Source: Paraburkholderia haematera
GTDB taxonomy: Bacteria; Pseudomonadota; Gammaproteobacteria; Burkholderiales; Burkholderiaceae
Assembly: GCF_905220975.1 (NCBI RefSeq)
Contig: NZ_CAJNBK010000026.1
Coordinates: 1 to 64,000, forward strand
Direction of reading: 5' to 3'
Length of the DNA stretch: 64,000 bases
Shown: positions 44,972 to 54,767 of the stretch, piece after piece
Position numbering within the stretch: the first letter of the stretch is position 1
How the letters are laid out: every line of letters begins with the position of its first letter
Notes under the pieces: generated by a model
Seen by the model: the letters and a program-made list of their open reading frames with translations, nothing else
Database searches by the model: none
What the model was told of the DNA's origin: nothing
Made by a program: the position numbers and the translations under genes

Positions 44972-46903
44972 TTAACGGCCACGCGAGCGACCGCGCGGCG
45001 CGCCGCCGCCGCGATTGGCACCGCCTGCGTTGGCGTTGCCACCACCGGCGCGGTTGGCGTTACCGCCACGATTGCCGCCCGGCCCGCGACTGCCACCGCC
45101 GCTGCCCGGATTGCCGCCAGGGCCGCCAGCGCGCTTACCGCCGCCAGCCGCACGATTGCCACCGCCCGACGGCGCGCGATTGCCGTCGACGTCACCACCA
45201 CGGCCGCCACGCGGACCAGGCGCGCCGCCGCCCATCGGGCCACTGAAGCCACCGGCGCTGCGCCCAGCGCCACGATTGCCGTAGCCGCTGGCGCCACCGC
45301 CGCCAAAACCACCGCCCGCACCACCACCGAACCCGCCACCCGCCGCTCCGCGACGGCCTTGACCGCGCGGCTGCTGCTGATCGAAGCGGCCATGCGACAT
45401 CAGCACCGGTTCGCGGCCAATGAAGCCCATCGAGGTTTGCATCGGATCCGGCTGCTTGCGCTCCGGCGCCTCTCTGCGACCGCCCTTCTCTTCCGACGGC
45501 GCCTTCAGGCCGACCGACGCCATCAGCGCGCGCACCTGATTGTCTTCGAGTTCTTCCCAGCGACCGCGCTTCAGACCCTTCGGCAGCGAGATCGGGCCAT
45601 GACGCGTGCGGATCAGGCGGCTGACCATCAGGCCGGCTGCTTCGAACATACGGCGCACTTCGCGATTACGCCCTTCGGCGAGCGCGACGTGATACCAATG
45701 ATTAGTGCCCTCGCCACCGCCATCGCGGATGCGCAGGAAATTCGCCGGGCCGTCTTCCAGCTCGACGCCGTGCAACAGCTTCTGACGCATGCCTTCCGCC
45801 AGCTCGCCGACCACGCGCACCGCATATTCACGCTCGACGCTGTAACGCGGATGCATGAAACGGTTTGCCAGATCGCCCGAGGTGGTCAGCATCAGCAGAC
45901 CTTCAGTGTTGAAGTCGAGGCGGCCGACCGCGAGCCACTTGGCGGTCTTCATGGGCGGCAGCTTGTCGAACACCGACGGACGGCCTTCCGGATCGGCATG
46001 GCTGACGATTTCGCCGGTCGGTTTGTGATACAGCAGCACGCGCGGCGGCTTGTTAGCCAGCTTGCGCTTGACCGGCTTGCCGTTGATGCGGACCTGGTCG
46101 GTCGGCATGATGCGTTGGCCGATGTGGGCCGGTTCGCCGTTCACCGACACGCGGCCGGCAACGATCAATTCTTCCATGTCGCGGCGCGAGCCCATGCCGG
46201 CTTCGGCCAGCACTTTGTGCAGCTTCGGTGCGTCGTCGTCCGCGGCGAGGACCCGCTTGGGCGCGGCCGGCTTGCCACGGCGCAGCATCGGCGCGCGCAC
46301 GCCGCCGGTGGCGCTGTTGTCCGCATCGAATGCGGGTGAGGTGACGTACGAGAACAGATCGTCCGGGCTCGCTTCGGTTGCGGCTGCCACCGGTGCTTCG
46401 CCGCCACGGCGATTCTGGCGCCGGGCGCCTTCGCGCGGCTGACGCTCGCGAGGTGCGCCATCGCGCTGCCCTTCACGTTGACCTTCGCGTTGACCTTCGC
46501 GAGGTGCGCCTTCACGAGGTGCGCCTTCACGTTGACCGCCCTCGCGCTTCGCGCCGCCCGCATTGCGGCGCGGGCCCTGACCCTTGGCGCCGGCATCCTT
46601 GCGCGGCATGCGCACTTGCGCGACCACCTCGCCGTCCGGCGGCGCTTCCGTGACGACCGGCGCTCCTTGCGCGGGCGCGCCTTCGGCGCCCTTCGTCTTC
46701 GCGCCGGCGCGGCGCCGGGCGATCAGGCTGCGCGGTCCGCGACGCAGGCCGCGGCGCGGACGGTCTTCGCCGTCTGCTTCCGTGGTCTGCGCCGGGCGCT
46801 CGCCCTCGCCTGCCGATGCTTGCGTGGTGCGCGCTTCGTCGGCGCGTGCCGACGGCACGGCGCGCTCGGATTCGGACGAATCGGTGTCGTGGGTATGTGT
46901 CAA
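44972..46903 (-). CDS. rluB: 23S rRNA pseudouridine synthase RluB-type, long tails
   Basis: 643-aa protein, about twice the size of the E. coli RluB-type core. Residues about 1-225 are Arg/Gly/Ala/Glu-rich, with [12 protein letters not shown] repeats. The catalytic part spans about 225-470: S4 domain [29 protein letters not shown], then [23 protein letters not shown] and the active-site block [27 protein letters not shown] with the catalytic Asp. The last 130 residues are Gly/Arg/Asn-rich ([29 protein letters not shown]), like RNA-binding RGG tails. It modifies 23S rRNA in helix 89. It follows scpB by 64 bp. Confidence 0.9.
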   Translation of the reverse strand: MTHTHDTDSSESERAVPSARADEARTTQASAGEGERPAQTTEADGEDRPRRGLRRGPRSLIARRRAGAKTKGAEGAPAQGAPVVTEAPPDGEVVAQVRMPRKDAGAKGQGPRRNAGGAKREGGQREGAPREGAPREGQREGQREGQRDGAPRERQPREGARRQNRRGGEAPVAAATEASPDDLFSYVTSPAFDADNSATGGVRAPMLRRGKPAAPKRVLAADDDAPKLHKVLAEAGMGSRRDMEELIVAGRVSVNGEPAHIGQRIMPTDQVRINGKPVKRKLANKPPRVLLYHKPTGEIVSHADPEGRPSVFDKLPPMKTAKWLAVGRLDFNTEGLLMLTTSGDLANRFMHPRYSVEREYAVRVVGELAEGMRQKLLHGVELEDGPANFLRIRDGGGEGTNHWYHVALAEGRNREVRRMFEAAGLMVSRLIRTRHGPISLPKGLKRGRWEELEDNQVRALMASVGLKAPSEEKGGRREAPERKQPDPMQTSMGFIGREPVLMSHGRFDQQQPRGQGRRGAAGGGFGGGAGGGFGGGGASGYGNRGAGRSAGGFSGPMGGGAPGPRGGRGGDVDGNRAPSGGGNRAAGGGKRAGGPGGNPGSGGGSRGPGGNRGGNANRAGGGNANAGGANRGGGAPRGRSRGR

Positions 46904-46967
46904 AACAACCTCAAAATGTCAGGTCGCGCACGCCCATTGCGGGCGTGGCAAAAAAAGTTCGGTTACG

Positions 46968-48056
46968 TCAGGCGCTGCGCGACTCGGGTTCGTCGTCGGT
47001 CAGAATGCCTGCGTCCTGCGCGGCATCGCGACGATCCTCAGGATCGCCGTGCGCCGCCGTGGTCGGGTTCGGCTCGGCGGCGTGCTCCGTATCGCGGAGT
47101 ACGCCCGAGTCGTGCGCGGGTATTGCCGGATCGGCCTGGGAGACCGGATCGTGATTCAGTGCGGGTTCGGCAGCGCCGGCCTGCGGTACAACGTTTGCCG
47201 TTTCGGCATGTTCCTGCGCGGCCGGGACTTCAGCGGCATCCTCATGCGGCTCGAATGCCGGCTCGACATTCGCCACGCCATTCGTGGCCTCGGCGAGTTC
47301 AGTGGCCTCGCTTGCTTCGACTGCCCCGCTCGCTTCAGTCGACTCTGCGCGCTGCACCTGATCGAGCGGCGCTTGATGTTCTTCGGCGTATTCGCCGCCG
47401 ATTGCCGTTCCCACCGATTCGCTCGCGGCGGCGTCAAACGGCACCGCCGACGCGCCCTCTTCGCCGGGAGCCGATGCCTGGGCGGCCTCGACCTCCGAAA
47501 ATTCGATCGCATGCTGACCGAGCAGATCCGCGTTCAACTGCGCCGACGGATCGGCGAGCGGAGGCAATTCGTCGAGCGCCTTCAAACCGAGGTCGTCGAG
47601 AAATTGCCGCGTGGTCGCGTACAGCGCCGGACGGCCTGGCACATCACGATGGCCGATCACCTCGATCCAGCCGCGATCCTCGAGCTGCTTGACGACCTGC
47701 GTATTCACCGTGACGCCGCGAATCTCTTCGATATCGCCGCGCGTGACCGGTTGCCTGTACGCAATGATCGCCAGCGTCTCGAGTACCGCGCGCGAATATT
47801 TCGGCGGCTTCTCAGGATGCAAACGATCCAGGTACGAACGCATCGCGGGCTTGCTTTGAAATCGCCAGCCCGATGCCAGCCCGACCAGCTCCACACCGCG
47901 CCCAGACCAATCCTGCTTGAGGTCTTCGAGCAAATTCCGAACAGTGTCTGCCGACACGCCGTCGGCAAAGAGCTTGCGCAAATCGCCGAGCTTTAACGGC
48001 TCCTGCGCGCAGATCAAGGCAGTCTCGAGGACGATCTTCGCCTCTTGGGTATTCAT
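46968..48056 (-). CDS. scpB: segregation and condensation protein B
   Basis: 362-aa protein; the first 190 residues are the ScpB tandem winged-helix domain ([98 protein letters not shown]). ScpB helps SMC in chromosome condensation. The remaining 170 residues are an acidic, Ala/Glu-rich, repeat-like extension ([27 protein letters not shown]), absent from shorter family members. Next to rluB it forms the usual scpB-rluB pair. Confidence 0.92.
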   Translation of the reverse strand: MNTQEAKIVLETALICAQEPLKLGDLRKLFADGVSADTVRNLLEDLKQDWSGRGVELVGLASGWRFQSKPAMRSYLDRLHPEKPPKYSRAVLETLAIIAYRQPVTRGDIEEIRGVTVNTQVVKQLEDRGWIEVIGHRDVPGRPALYATTRQFLDDLGLKALDELPPLADPSAQLNADLLGQHAIEFSEVEAAQASAPGEEGASAVPFDAAASESVGTAIGGEYAEEHQAPLDQVQRAESTEASGAVEASEATELAEATNGVANVEPAFEPHEDAAEVPAAQEHAETANVVPQAGAAEPALNHDPVSQADPAIPAHDSGVLRDTEHAAEPNPTTAAHGDPEDRRDAAQDAGILTDDEPESRSA

Positions 48057-48417
48057 GCAGCTAGGTCAGACCCTGTGGTCAAAGAACCGGATCAAACAGA
48101 CGATGTGGAACTGAAGACGCGCTCGCCCGATTCTGATCGGTCATATTGATGGGAGCACGCACCGGGGGGAGGCGAAACAGGCAATCGAGCCAAACCCAGC
48201 CGGACGGAGCAGCGATGTTCCTGAAAGGAATCGCGTGACTGAGCGCCATATTACGCAAAAACAATCGGTGCGTAAAGACGAAATCCCCGGCGCATTTTTC
48301 AGTTATGCCTCAATGCGACCGCCTAAAAGGAAAAGCGGGCGGAAATGAACGGGAATCGGACCGGATCAGGCCCGCAATCGCCCCTTAAGTCAGGCCGCCT
48401 GCCCGCCGCGCCCCGGC
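48057..48417. other. gap between scpB and aminotransferase gene
   Basis: 361 bp. It should hold the scpB promoter (minus strand) and the 3' end of the aminotransferase transcript. I see no strong terminator, no RNA gene and no repeat. Confidence 0.4.
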
Positions 48418-49653
48418 TCAATGCGTACCGCGTTGCGCGAGGAATCGCTTCAGACGCTCGACACCCGCGTCGAGCCGGGCCGTGTCGCAGGCATAGCACC
48501 AGCGCACGAAGCCCTCGCCTTCTCGGCCAAACGCGCTGCCGGGCGCCACCCCCAGCCCTACTTCGCGCACCAGCGCCTTGCATAGCTCGAGGCTGCGCGA
48601 CGCACCCGGCATCGAGAAAAATAGATACATCGCGCCCGGCGGCGCCTTCACGTCGACGCCCGGCACGGTGGACAGCGCGTCCACCAGATGGTCACGCGAC
48701 GCCCTCAGGTCGAGCACCAGCTCCCGCGTGAAGCGCTCACCCTGCTGGACGGCCGCGATGCCCGCCTGCTGAACGAACGCCGGCGCACACGACGTGTTGT
48801 ATTCGACCAGCTTGCCGAGATCGTCCATCAGCGCGGCCGGCGCGACGAGCCAGCCGAGCCGCCAGCCGGTCATCAGCCATGCCTTGGAAAACGAGTTCAC
48901 GCAGATCACGCGCTCGTCGCGCGTGGCCAGATCGAGAAACGACGGCGCCGTGCGCGAATCGGCTCCTGGCGTGCCGGAATCGGCGTCGGCGGTTGCGTCG
49001 GCGTAATAAAGACGTTCGTAGACTTCGTCGGCGACGATCCAGATGCCGTGGCGACGGCAATGTGCCAGCACGGCGCGCTGCTCGTCGCGGCTCATCACCC
49101 AGCCGGTCGGATTGTTCGGCGAGTTGATCAGCAACATCTTCGTGTCCGGCGTCAACGCCGCCAGCAACTGTTCGAGATCGAGCTGCCAGCCGCGTTCTCC
49201 GTAGTCCAGCGCGACGGTCTCCACATGCGCGCCCAGAATCTTGGGAATTTCGACCAGATTCGGCCACAACGGCGTGACCGCGACAACACGGTCACCCGCG
49301 CCCACTACCAGTTGCGCCGCCAGCATCAGCGCGTTGACACCGGCGCTCGTCACCGCGATATGGTCGGGCGACGTCGTCCCGTGCAATGCGCTCACGTAGT
49401 CCGCGAGTGCCACGCGCAGCGGCGCAATGCCCAGGTTGTGCGTATAGAAGGTAGCGCCGGCGGCCAACGCAGCGCTGGCGGCGTCGCGGATGAAGGCCGG
49501 CGTCACCCGGTCAGATTCGCCGAACCAGAATGGCAGCACGTCTGCGACGCCGAAACCGGCATTCGCGACTTCTCGAATTTGCGAAGGACGTAGTCCGCGC
49601 ACGGCATCGCGCGCGTTGGGGATGGGGGGCACAGGCAGATCCGATTCGCTCAT
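48418..49653 (-). CDS. class I/II pyridoxal-phosphate aminotransferase
   Basis: 411-aa aspartate-aminotransferase-fold enzyme. Visible features: FGESDRVTPAFIRDAASAAL near residue 40, the nucleotide-like loop TSAGVNALMLAAQLV, LLINSPNNPTGWVMSRDE, DEVYERLYY and the PLP lysine in VNSFSKAWLMTGWRLGW, followed by the substrate-binding Arg in EGFVRWCYACD. The substrate cannot be told from sequence. I chose ATG 49653 (MSESDLPVPP), with GGAAG upstream; an earlier ATG adds 13 residues. It is convergent with nothing and lies 132 bp after the LysR gene on the same strand. Confidence 0.88.
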   Translation of the reverse strand: MSESDLPVPPIPNARDAVRGLRPSQIREVANAGFGVADVLPFWFGESDRVTPAFIRDAASAALAAGATFYTHNLGIAPLRVALADYVSALHGTTSPDHIAVTSAGVNALMLAAQLVVGAGDRVVAVTPLWPNLVEIPKILGAHVETVALDYGERGWQLDLEQLLAALTPDTKMLLINSPNNPTGWVMSRDEQRAVLAHCRRHGIWIVADEVYERLYYADATADADSGTPGADSRTAPSFLDLATRDERVICVNSFSKAWLMTGWRLGWLVAPAALMDDLGKLVEYNTSCAPAFVQQAGIAAVQQGERFTRELVLDLRASRDHLVDALSTVPGVDVKAPPGAMYLFFSMPGASRSLELCKALVREVGLGVAPGSAFGREGEGFVRWCYACDTARLDAGVERLKRFLAQRGTH

Positions 49654-49785
49654 CAAGGCTTCCAGATGGATGACGGCCGGGCAATGGCTCAAGGTTGACG
49701 CTTGGGGAAAGCCACAGTTTAGCGCGGCGCCTGTTTTTGGGACGGCGAAGTGAAGCCACTGGGTGAAAAGGCCGCGCCCAGGTCA

Positions 49786-50688
49786 TCAGTCCAGATCCTC
49801 AGCCCGCGCCGGCAATTGCCGAATCAGCCCCCAGACCGCCTCCGCCGCCGGCGACAGCGAGCGGTCGCGCCGCCGCACCAGTTCGACCGTGCGCTCGGCG
49901 CGCGGCACGAGTGGCCGCGCCACCAGCGAGGCGCCCGCCGGCAGCGGCAGCGCAAGCCAGGGCAGCACGCTTACCCCGACGCCCGCTTCAACCAGCCCAA
50001 AAACGGTCGCGGAATGCCCCAACTCCTGCACCACGGTGGCGCTTACGCCGTACTCCTGCATCACGGCGTCGATGATCGGCCGGCTGCCAGACGCGTAATC
50101 GAGCATGACGAGCTGCTGGCCATCCAGGTCGGTCCATGCCACCCGCTCCTGCGCCGCCAGAGGGTGGTCGTCGCGCGAAACGACGCAAAACGAGTCCGTC
50201 ATCAGCGATTCGCTGAGCAGGTCGTCGGCGGAAAATGGGCCGATGATCACGCCGAAATCGACTTCGCCCGACTTGACCTTGCGCACCACGTCGCTTTGCA
50301 CGTCGTCGCGCAGACCCAACGTGATGTAGGGGAACTGGCGTCCACACGACGCCACCACGCCGGGCATCAACCGGCAGGCGACCGTCGGGCTCGCGGCCAC
50401 CACGACGCGCCCGCGACGCTGCTCGCCGATTTCGCGAATCTCGCGCAGCGCGTCGTCCAGGTCCGTCAGCAGGCGTGACACGCTCGATACCAGGTTGCCG
50501 CCGACATCCGTGAGCTGCACCTCGCGCGTAGTGCGGTCGATCAGCTTGAGGCCGATCTCGCCCTCCAATTCGCGTACGCAGCGGCTGACAGCCGATTGCG
50601 TCAGACCGATCTCATCGCCGGCCCGGCTGAAGCTCTGCAGACGGGCGACCTCAATGAAAACCCTTAGCTGGCGCAGCGTTACATTCAT
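49786..50688 (-). CDS. LysR family transcriptional regulator
   Basis: 300-aa LysR-type regulator. The N-terminal winged helix is typical: LRQLRVFIEVARLQSFSRAGDEIGLTQSAVSRCVRELEGEIGLKLIDRTTREVQLTDVG. A periplasmic-binding-like effector domain follows from about residue 90. It lies upstream of the aminotransferase gene on the same strand, so it may be cotranscribed with it. The inducer is unknown. Confidence 0.92.
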   Translation of the reverse strand: MNVTLRQLRVFIEVARLQSFSRAGDEIGLTQSAVSRCVRELEGEIGLKLIDRTTREVQLTDVGGNLVSSVSRLLTDLDDALREIREIGEQRRGRVVVAASPTVACRLMPGVVASCGRQFPYITLGLRDDVQSDVVRKVKSGEVDFGVIIGPFSADDLLSESLMTDSFCVVSRDDHPLAAQERVAWTDLDGQQLVMLDYASGSRPIIDAVMQEYGVSATVVQELGHSATVFGLVEAGVGVSVLPWLALPLPAGASLVARPLVPRAERTVELVRRRDRSLSPAAEAVWGLIRQLPARAEDLD

Positions 50689-51093
50689 TTACCAACCTCA
50701 TCAATAACTCCATTTGATGCGCATTGTAGGGCGAAATGCCGCACCACTATCGTATTTAGCGATCTCGCTGCAATGCAGCAATAAGGCGCAAACGCACGCT
50801 GGCCGGGCCTAATTGCACAAGATTGGTGATTGTCCCGATTTGCGAGATGGGTTTTTTGGATTCTTATACGCCCCTAGCTGGCGCCCGCGCTGGCCCGCTG
50901 TCACAGGGCTTTCAGGTAGTTGGACTCAACTTGGCACACTTCCTGCATTTACATGCACACAGGGTCGGCGCCATGACTTCTGACTGACATGAAACCGTGG
51001 CAAGCCCGACCCCCCTTGGCACTCGCCTATCGAGTGCATGGAGAGTGCGCGGCGCGGGGCAGCGCACCGGAGTTAGCTTCGCTGAGGTGAAAC
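50689..51093. other. gap before the second DUF4096 gene
   Basis: 405 bp holding the LysR promoter region and the start region of the DUF4096 gene. A LysR-like inverted repeat is listed separately. No other structure, terminator or RNA gene is seen. Confidence 0.45.
50699..50719. promoter_or_regulatory. possible LysR autoregulatory site
   Basis: CATCAA (50699-50704) and TTGATG (50714-50719), with a 9-base spacer, form an interrupted palindrome of the T-N11-A type, 11 bp upstream of the LysR start codon. The position suits autorepression. Confidence 0.45.
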
Positions 51094-51495
51094 ATGATGC
51101 TGTTCGACGATTTGAGAGACAACGAGTGGGCGCTGGTCGAGGCGTTGTTCTGTGCGGAGCCAGCACGGAGCGAACGGCGCGGTCGGCCACGCGTGGAAGC
51201 ACGCGCGGTTGTCAACGCCGTGCTGTGGGTGCTGTCGACGGGCGAAGGCTGGTCCAAGCTGCCGGGCCGCTATCCGTCACCGCCGACTTGCCGCCGTCGC
51301 TTCGACGAATGGCAAGCCGATGGTACGCTCGCCGAAATAGTTAAGCGACTCGGCACCAGCGGCCGTGAAATTTCGCTACGCGGCCGCATTGGCGCGACCG
51401 CGGCGAAACCGCCGGCACCGCCGAGCCGCGACCGCCTGCGTGGCGCATTCTGGACCAATCCGGAATCGTGGCGCGCGCCGGTCAAGATGGCCTGA
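51094..51495 (+). CDS. second stand-alone DUF4096 (transposase N-terminal) protein
   Basis: 133-aa protein; residues 1 to about 85 match the DUF4096 domain of IS5-type transposases (DLRDNEWALVEALF, GRPRVEARAVVNAVLWVLSTGEGWSKLPGRYPSPPTCRRRFDEWQADG). There is no DDE domain. The tail (86-133) is unrelated and basic (RGRIGATAAKPPAPPSRDR). The ATG has a strong GAGGTGAAAC site. No inverted repeats or target duplications are seen around it. Like the gene at 20938 it may be a domesticated DNA-binding protein. Confidence 0.7.
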   Translation: MMLFDDLRDNEWALVEALFCAEPARSERRGRPRVEARAVVNAVLWVLSTGEGWSKLPGRYPSPPTCRRRFDEWQADGTLAEIVKRLGTSGREISLRGRIGATAAKPPAPPSRDRLRGAFWTNPESWRAPVKMA

Positions 51496-51790
51496 CGCGA
51501 ATTGTTTTGCCTCCGGGCGCCTGCTGGCGCCCGGCGTGTATCTGGGCCGCCGTGGGCTGTCTGTCGACGCCCGCCCGACCTTCAATGGGCACCGCTACTC
51601 GGCGCGCCCAGCGCAGTCGTCCCTTCCCGCTTCGCCGACTTCGTTGCCGAGCCGCTTCAGACGCTGAAGCGGTTCGATTGTTGCGGGTGAAACATCCATT
51701 TACTATTGCTTACAGCGTGCTTTCGTTACTCGGCATACCTTATGTGTATGCAAACAGGCCTTGAGTCGATCGGCTTGACGGGAGCTCAGC

Positions 51791-52045
51791 ATGAAACCAA
51801 TGTCACTGCTTCTGTGCGGCATTGTCGTTTCATCAATGGCCGCACCGGCGCTCGCACAGCAGCATCCACAAGTCGGGAACTGGCGGCCGGATCGCACGGC
51901 CACAGTTGAAGCCTGGCAGCAAAGCAATACTCGCGAGCGCGACTTCACACCGCCTGCGCCGCGCGGCGACTTGCGAGGCGATATCGCGAGCAATGTACGC
52001 ATGCGGCCGGAACCACCGCGCGAAGATCCCACACGCCGCCGCTAG
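51791..52045 (+). CDS. small exported protein, unknown function
   Basis: 84-aa protein with a signal peptide (SLLLCGIVVSSMAAPALAQ, cleavage near residue 23) and a Pro/Arg/Asp-rich mature part (PPAPRGDLRGDI, RPEPPREDPTRRR). GGAG lies 7-10 bases before the ATG. No family is recognised and no neighbour suggests a role. The 295 bp before it show nothing else. Confidence 0.65.
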   Translation: MKPMSLLLCGIVVSSMAAPALAQQHPQVGNWRPDRTATVEAWQQSNTRERDFTPPAPRGDLRGDIASNVRMRPEPPREDPTRRR

Positions 52046-52417
52046 CCACGCGCCAACGCGCGCGTATGGCGGGGCGCGCTTCAGATCGCCGTTTCAGATC
52101 GTGTGTTTCAGGACCGCTGGCTGTTGTCCGCGACGGCTAGTGTTCACCGCAATCGCGAGATAACACATTGCACGGCGAATTGAACGATTGGGGGAACCAC
52201 CCGGCGCGGCGCCAGTCTGATTTAACGCCATTAGCACAGCGTGGCAGTAGTAATTCCGGTACGCCCGTATCCTTGCGATACGGGCTTTTTTTTGCGCCGA
52301 CGAGCGGGCCGTGCGCGCTGTACCCAGGCGCATAAGCCAAGCATTAAGGCGGAGCAATGAAATCGCCGCCAGCCGCGTCAAGCGGCCGGAAAAAACGGCG
52401 CCAGCCTGCCGACCGTC
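52046..52417. other. gap containing an orphan plus-strand terminator
   Basis: 372 bp without a convincing ORF. A strong intrinsic terminator (52263-52293) ends any plus-strand transcript here. It could be the long 3' end of the small exported protein's mRNA, or an independent small RNA in about 52100-52293. Confidence 0.4.
52263..52293 (+). terminator. intrinsic terminator
   Basis: GCCCGTATC (52263-52271) pairs with GATACGGGC (52277-52285) and is followed by eight T. It is a textbook terminator on the plus strand, about 218 bp beyond the nearest coding stop on that strand. Confidence 0.9.
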
Positions 52418-52741
52418 CTAGGACCGGGCTTCGAGAGCGGCTGTGGGTCGCGTTTCGGCTGTAGCAACGACGTAGTCGTTCATGCGCTGTGCAGTCCAGC
52501 TCAACAGGCGCTCGTCGTGCGCCAGTCTCGCGAATTCGGCCCTGCCGCGCTCGGTGAGCACGGCGATATCGACAGGCGCATGAAAACCCGGTGCCGGCGC
52601 GACAGTGCGCTGCCGAACAGTGTCCATCAGGCCTAGCGCGCGAAGATATTGGAATACACCCGGCCGTCTGGCCCATGGGACCTGGCGATATTGCGCCCGC
52701 CGCAGCGCTTCAAGTACCGCTTCGTTGGAATACGTGGTCAT
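52418..52741 (-). CDS. small protein with possible winged-helix, unknown
   Basis: 107-aa soluble protein with no signal peptide. The order of segments SNEAVLEALRRAQYRQVPWARRPGVFQYLRALGLMDTVRQR and PVDIAVLTERGRAEFARLAHDERLL is reminiscent of a winged-helix fold, but no family is named with confidence. It is a single gene with no near neighbour on its strand. Confidence 0.55.
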   Translation of the reverse strand: MTTYSNEAVLEALRRAQYRQVPWARRPGVFQYLRALGLMDTVRQRTVAPAPGFHAPVDIAVLTERGRAEFARLAHDERLLSWTAQRMNDYVVATAETRPTAALEARS

Positions 52742-52938
52742 CTCACTTCTTTCTTAAAGTGCAGCTATGACACATCTATGCCCAACACGTCACCGCGCCA
52801 CCAGTGACGCGCATGGCACCCGCCCTTGGCTGGAAGCCGTCTGCATACTATGCAGCAGAACTCTGCCAGGTGCTGCCTGTTCTCGTTTTCGGAACCCCCG
52901 TCAGAACGGCATGTTAGCGTTCTATCTACGGGCCGACG

Positions 52939-53724
52939 ATGCAACCGCTGCGGCGCGATAGCAAGCCCATAGATTCATCCCGAAAGTCATACGTTACCCC
53001 ATTTAAATTGATTCTATTCACTTTATTAGCGCTTTTTTTTGCAGCAATCGTGCTATGGAAACGCGCCCGACGGCCTCTCGCCATTGTCACGATCGCCCTG
53101 TTCTGGCTGCTCGCCGCCGGCTGGCTCACCGCGCCATTGCTTGAATTGGCGCAACCGTATCGGCAGAGCGACACGCCTGCCAGTTTCGCGCCACGCACCG
53201 CGATCATCATGCTCGGTGGCGGCACCGTCTACGACGATAACATCCTCGTACCGCCGCCTGACGTGCTTGCGCGCATCGCGGTGAGCGCCGAGAACTATGC
53301 CGCCTGCAAGCGTACTGCAGCCACGTGTCAGGTGATCGTGAGCGGTGGCAATCCGCAGCGGCGTGCCGCAACCGAAGCGGACACCTATCTGCCATACCTG
53401 CTGCGCAAACAGGTACCGCGTACGGACATCGTGCTGGAAAACAGCAGCCGCACGACTTACGAAAACGCGCGCAACGTCTCGGCGATTCTCGAACGATCCC
53501 GTTACGATTCCCTGATACTCGTCACCTCTGCGTATCAGATGCCACGCGCATTGCTCGACTTCCATCGTTTCGGCCTCGCGCCGCAGCCGTTGATCTCGAG
53601 CGCGCGGCGCGCACGTCTCGGTATACTGCCGCGCTATGACAATCTGGTGAGCGCGGAGATTGCGCTGCACGAACTGATTGGAATTGCACAATTTCACGTC
53701 TATCGTGCAATCGGATGGTTCTGA
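52939..53724 (+). CDS. YdcF/DUF218 family membrane protein
   Basis: 261-aa protein with two N-terminal membrane helices (LILFTLLALFFAAIVLW and LAIVTIALFWLLAAGWLT) and a DUF218 domain: RTAIIMLGGGTVYDDN, QVIVSGGNPQRRAATEADTYLPYLL, IVLENSSRTTYENARNVSAIL and LILVTSAYQMPRALLDFHRFGL. The family includes SanA/ElyC-like proteins linked to envelope integrity. The ribosome site before the ATG is weak. The spacing of GG, ENSSRTTYENA and TSAYQMPRA is typical. Confidence 0.9.
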   Translation: MQPLRRDSKPIDSSRKSYVTPFKLILFTLLALFFAAIVLWKRARRPLAIVTIALFWLLAAGWLTAPLLELAQPYRQSDTPASFAPRTAIIMLGGGTVYDDNILVPPPDVLARIAVSAENYAACKRTAATCQVIVSGGNPQRRAATEADTYLPYLLRKQVPRTDIVLENSSRTTYENARNVSAILERSRYDSLILVTSAYQMPRALLDFHRFGLAPQPLISSARRARLGILPRYDNLVSAEIALHELIGIAQFHVYRAIGWF

Positions 53725-53968
53725 ATATCGCGCGGTGAGACGCGGTAATTTATTTAGAGATGCGAATATTCTTGATACCGGCAACGCACTGTCGGCTTTG
53801 ACGCGAGATCGTTATCGAAAGCGACAGTGGGCCGAACGTAACAAGATGTAACGAATTGTCATGGCAGTTACAAACGTCCGCTGGAGCGGATATTGCTCGC
53901 TAGAATGCATTGTCTTTCCGATTGGACAGGCAAATACTCGGGTCCATAACCACTCTGCGGAGGTAACA

Positions 53969-54211
53969 ATGAAGAAAGTGTCCCTGGCGATCCTGATTTC
54001 CCTCGGTGCCGTAACGGGCGTGGCCTATGCGCAGGACAACGGCGTCATGATGAGCACCGATCCTGCCAAGGCCGCCGACGTCGAGCAGCGCGCGCAAGAG
54101 TTACAAAACCGCCAGCAAGCAATGGAAAGCGCACCGGCTATGCCGGAAAAACATCACAAGATGGCGCCGCATCATAAGAAGGCTGCGAAGCCGATGGCCG
54201 CCAGTTCGTAA
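53969..54211 (+). CDS. small exported His/Lys-rich protein
   Basis: 80-aa protein with a signal peptide (VSLAILISLGAVTGVAYAQ, cleavage after residue 22). The mature part is small, with KHHKMAPHHKK near the C-terminus. GGAGG precedes the ATG at 53969; the longer ORF upstream lacks a site. A terminator follows. The His cluster might bind a metal, but no family is recognised. The 244 bp before it contain only its promoter region. Confidence 0.75.
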   Translation: MKKVSLAILISLGAVTGVAYAQDNGVMMSTDPAKAADVEQRAQELQNRQQAMESAPAMPEKHHKMAPHHKKAAKPMAASS

Positions 54212-54252
54212 GCGCAGTTGGGCGCATTACCCGCGGCCTCGCCGCGGAGATG

Positions 54253-54290
54253 AAAAGCCGAAGCCGGCACCGCCGGTTTCGGCTTTTTTG
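54253..54290 (+). terminator. intrinsic terminator
   Basis: AAAAGCCGAA (54253-54262) and TTCGGCTTTT (54278-54287) form a stem with extra GC pairing inside, followed by T. It ends the small His/Lys-rich protein gene. Confidence 0.85.
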
Positions 54291-54424
54291 TTGTCTAATG
54301 AACTCGCTGCAGGCCCGCTGCGCCCGGCTGACGTTATGCTAAAGTCGCGCACCGACCGGCGCCCGGCGACCGTCGCCCGGCCGGAATCCCCCTAACCTGT
54401 GCGCACCTTGGTGCGGAGGACAGC

Positions 54425-54682
54425 ATGAGCAACATTCAGCTAGATATCGAATGGACTGAAGCAGCATCTCGCAAAATCGAAAAACTGATGCCGCGTGGCG
54501 GTCAGGAAGCGTTCCTCGCGCTGCCGCCCGTCGAATGCCTGCCGATGGAAGGCGACGTGCTGTTTCTTGGCCCGGACGGCAAGCAGCAACCGTTTATTGT
54601 CGCGGAACGCCAGTATCACCACGATGGCGATGCCGACTGGACCATCATCCTGATCCTCGACGTCCCGCAAGCCACGCACTAA
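54425..54682 (+). CDS. small conserved-looking protein, unknown
   Basis: 85-aa soluble protein with a strong GGAGGA site before the ATG. It has no signal or membrane segment. Sequence features: IEWTEAASRKIEKLMPRGGQEAFLALPPVECLPMEGDVLFLGPDGKQQPFIVAERQY. I recognise no family. Its codon use matches neighbouring genes, and a hairpin follows it. Confidence 0.7.
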   Translation: MSNIQLDIEWTEAASRKIEKLMPRGGQEAFLALPPVECLPMEGDVLFLGPDGKQQPFIVAERQYHHDGDADWTIILILDVPQATH

Positions 54683-54687
54683 AGATA

Positions 54688-54737
54688 AACGGCGAGTGCC
54701 GCACGGGCCGGATCCGGCCGGCAGCTCACTCGCCGTT
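54688..54737 (+). terminator. hairpin after the 85-aa gene
   Basis: AACGGCGAGTG (54688-54698) pairs with CACTCGCCGTT (54727-54737), with inner GGCCGGATCCGGCC. No strong T run follows, so it may be a Rho-dependent or weak terminator. Confidence 0.55.
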
Positions 54738-54767
54738 GTTCGTCTCTCGTTGTCCGCCTCCTAGCGC

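Noticed and set aside
46929-46947. Hairpin between rluB and scpB as a terminator
   Set aside because: CACGCCC/GGGCGTG has its A/T run on the wrong side for the minus-strand genes, so it would not terminate them.
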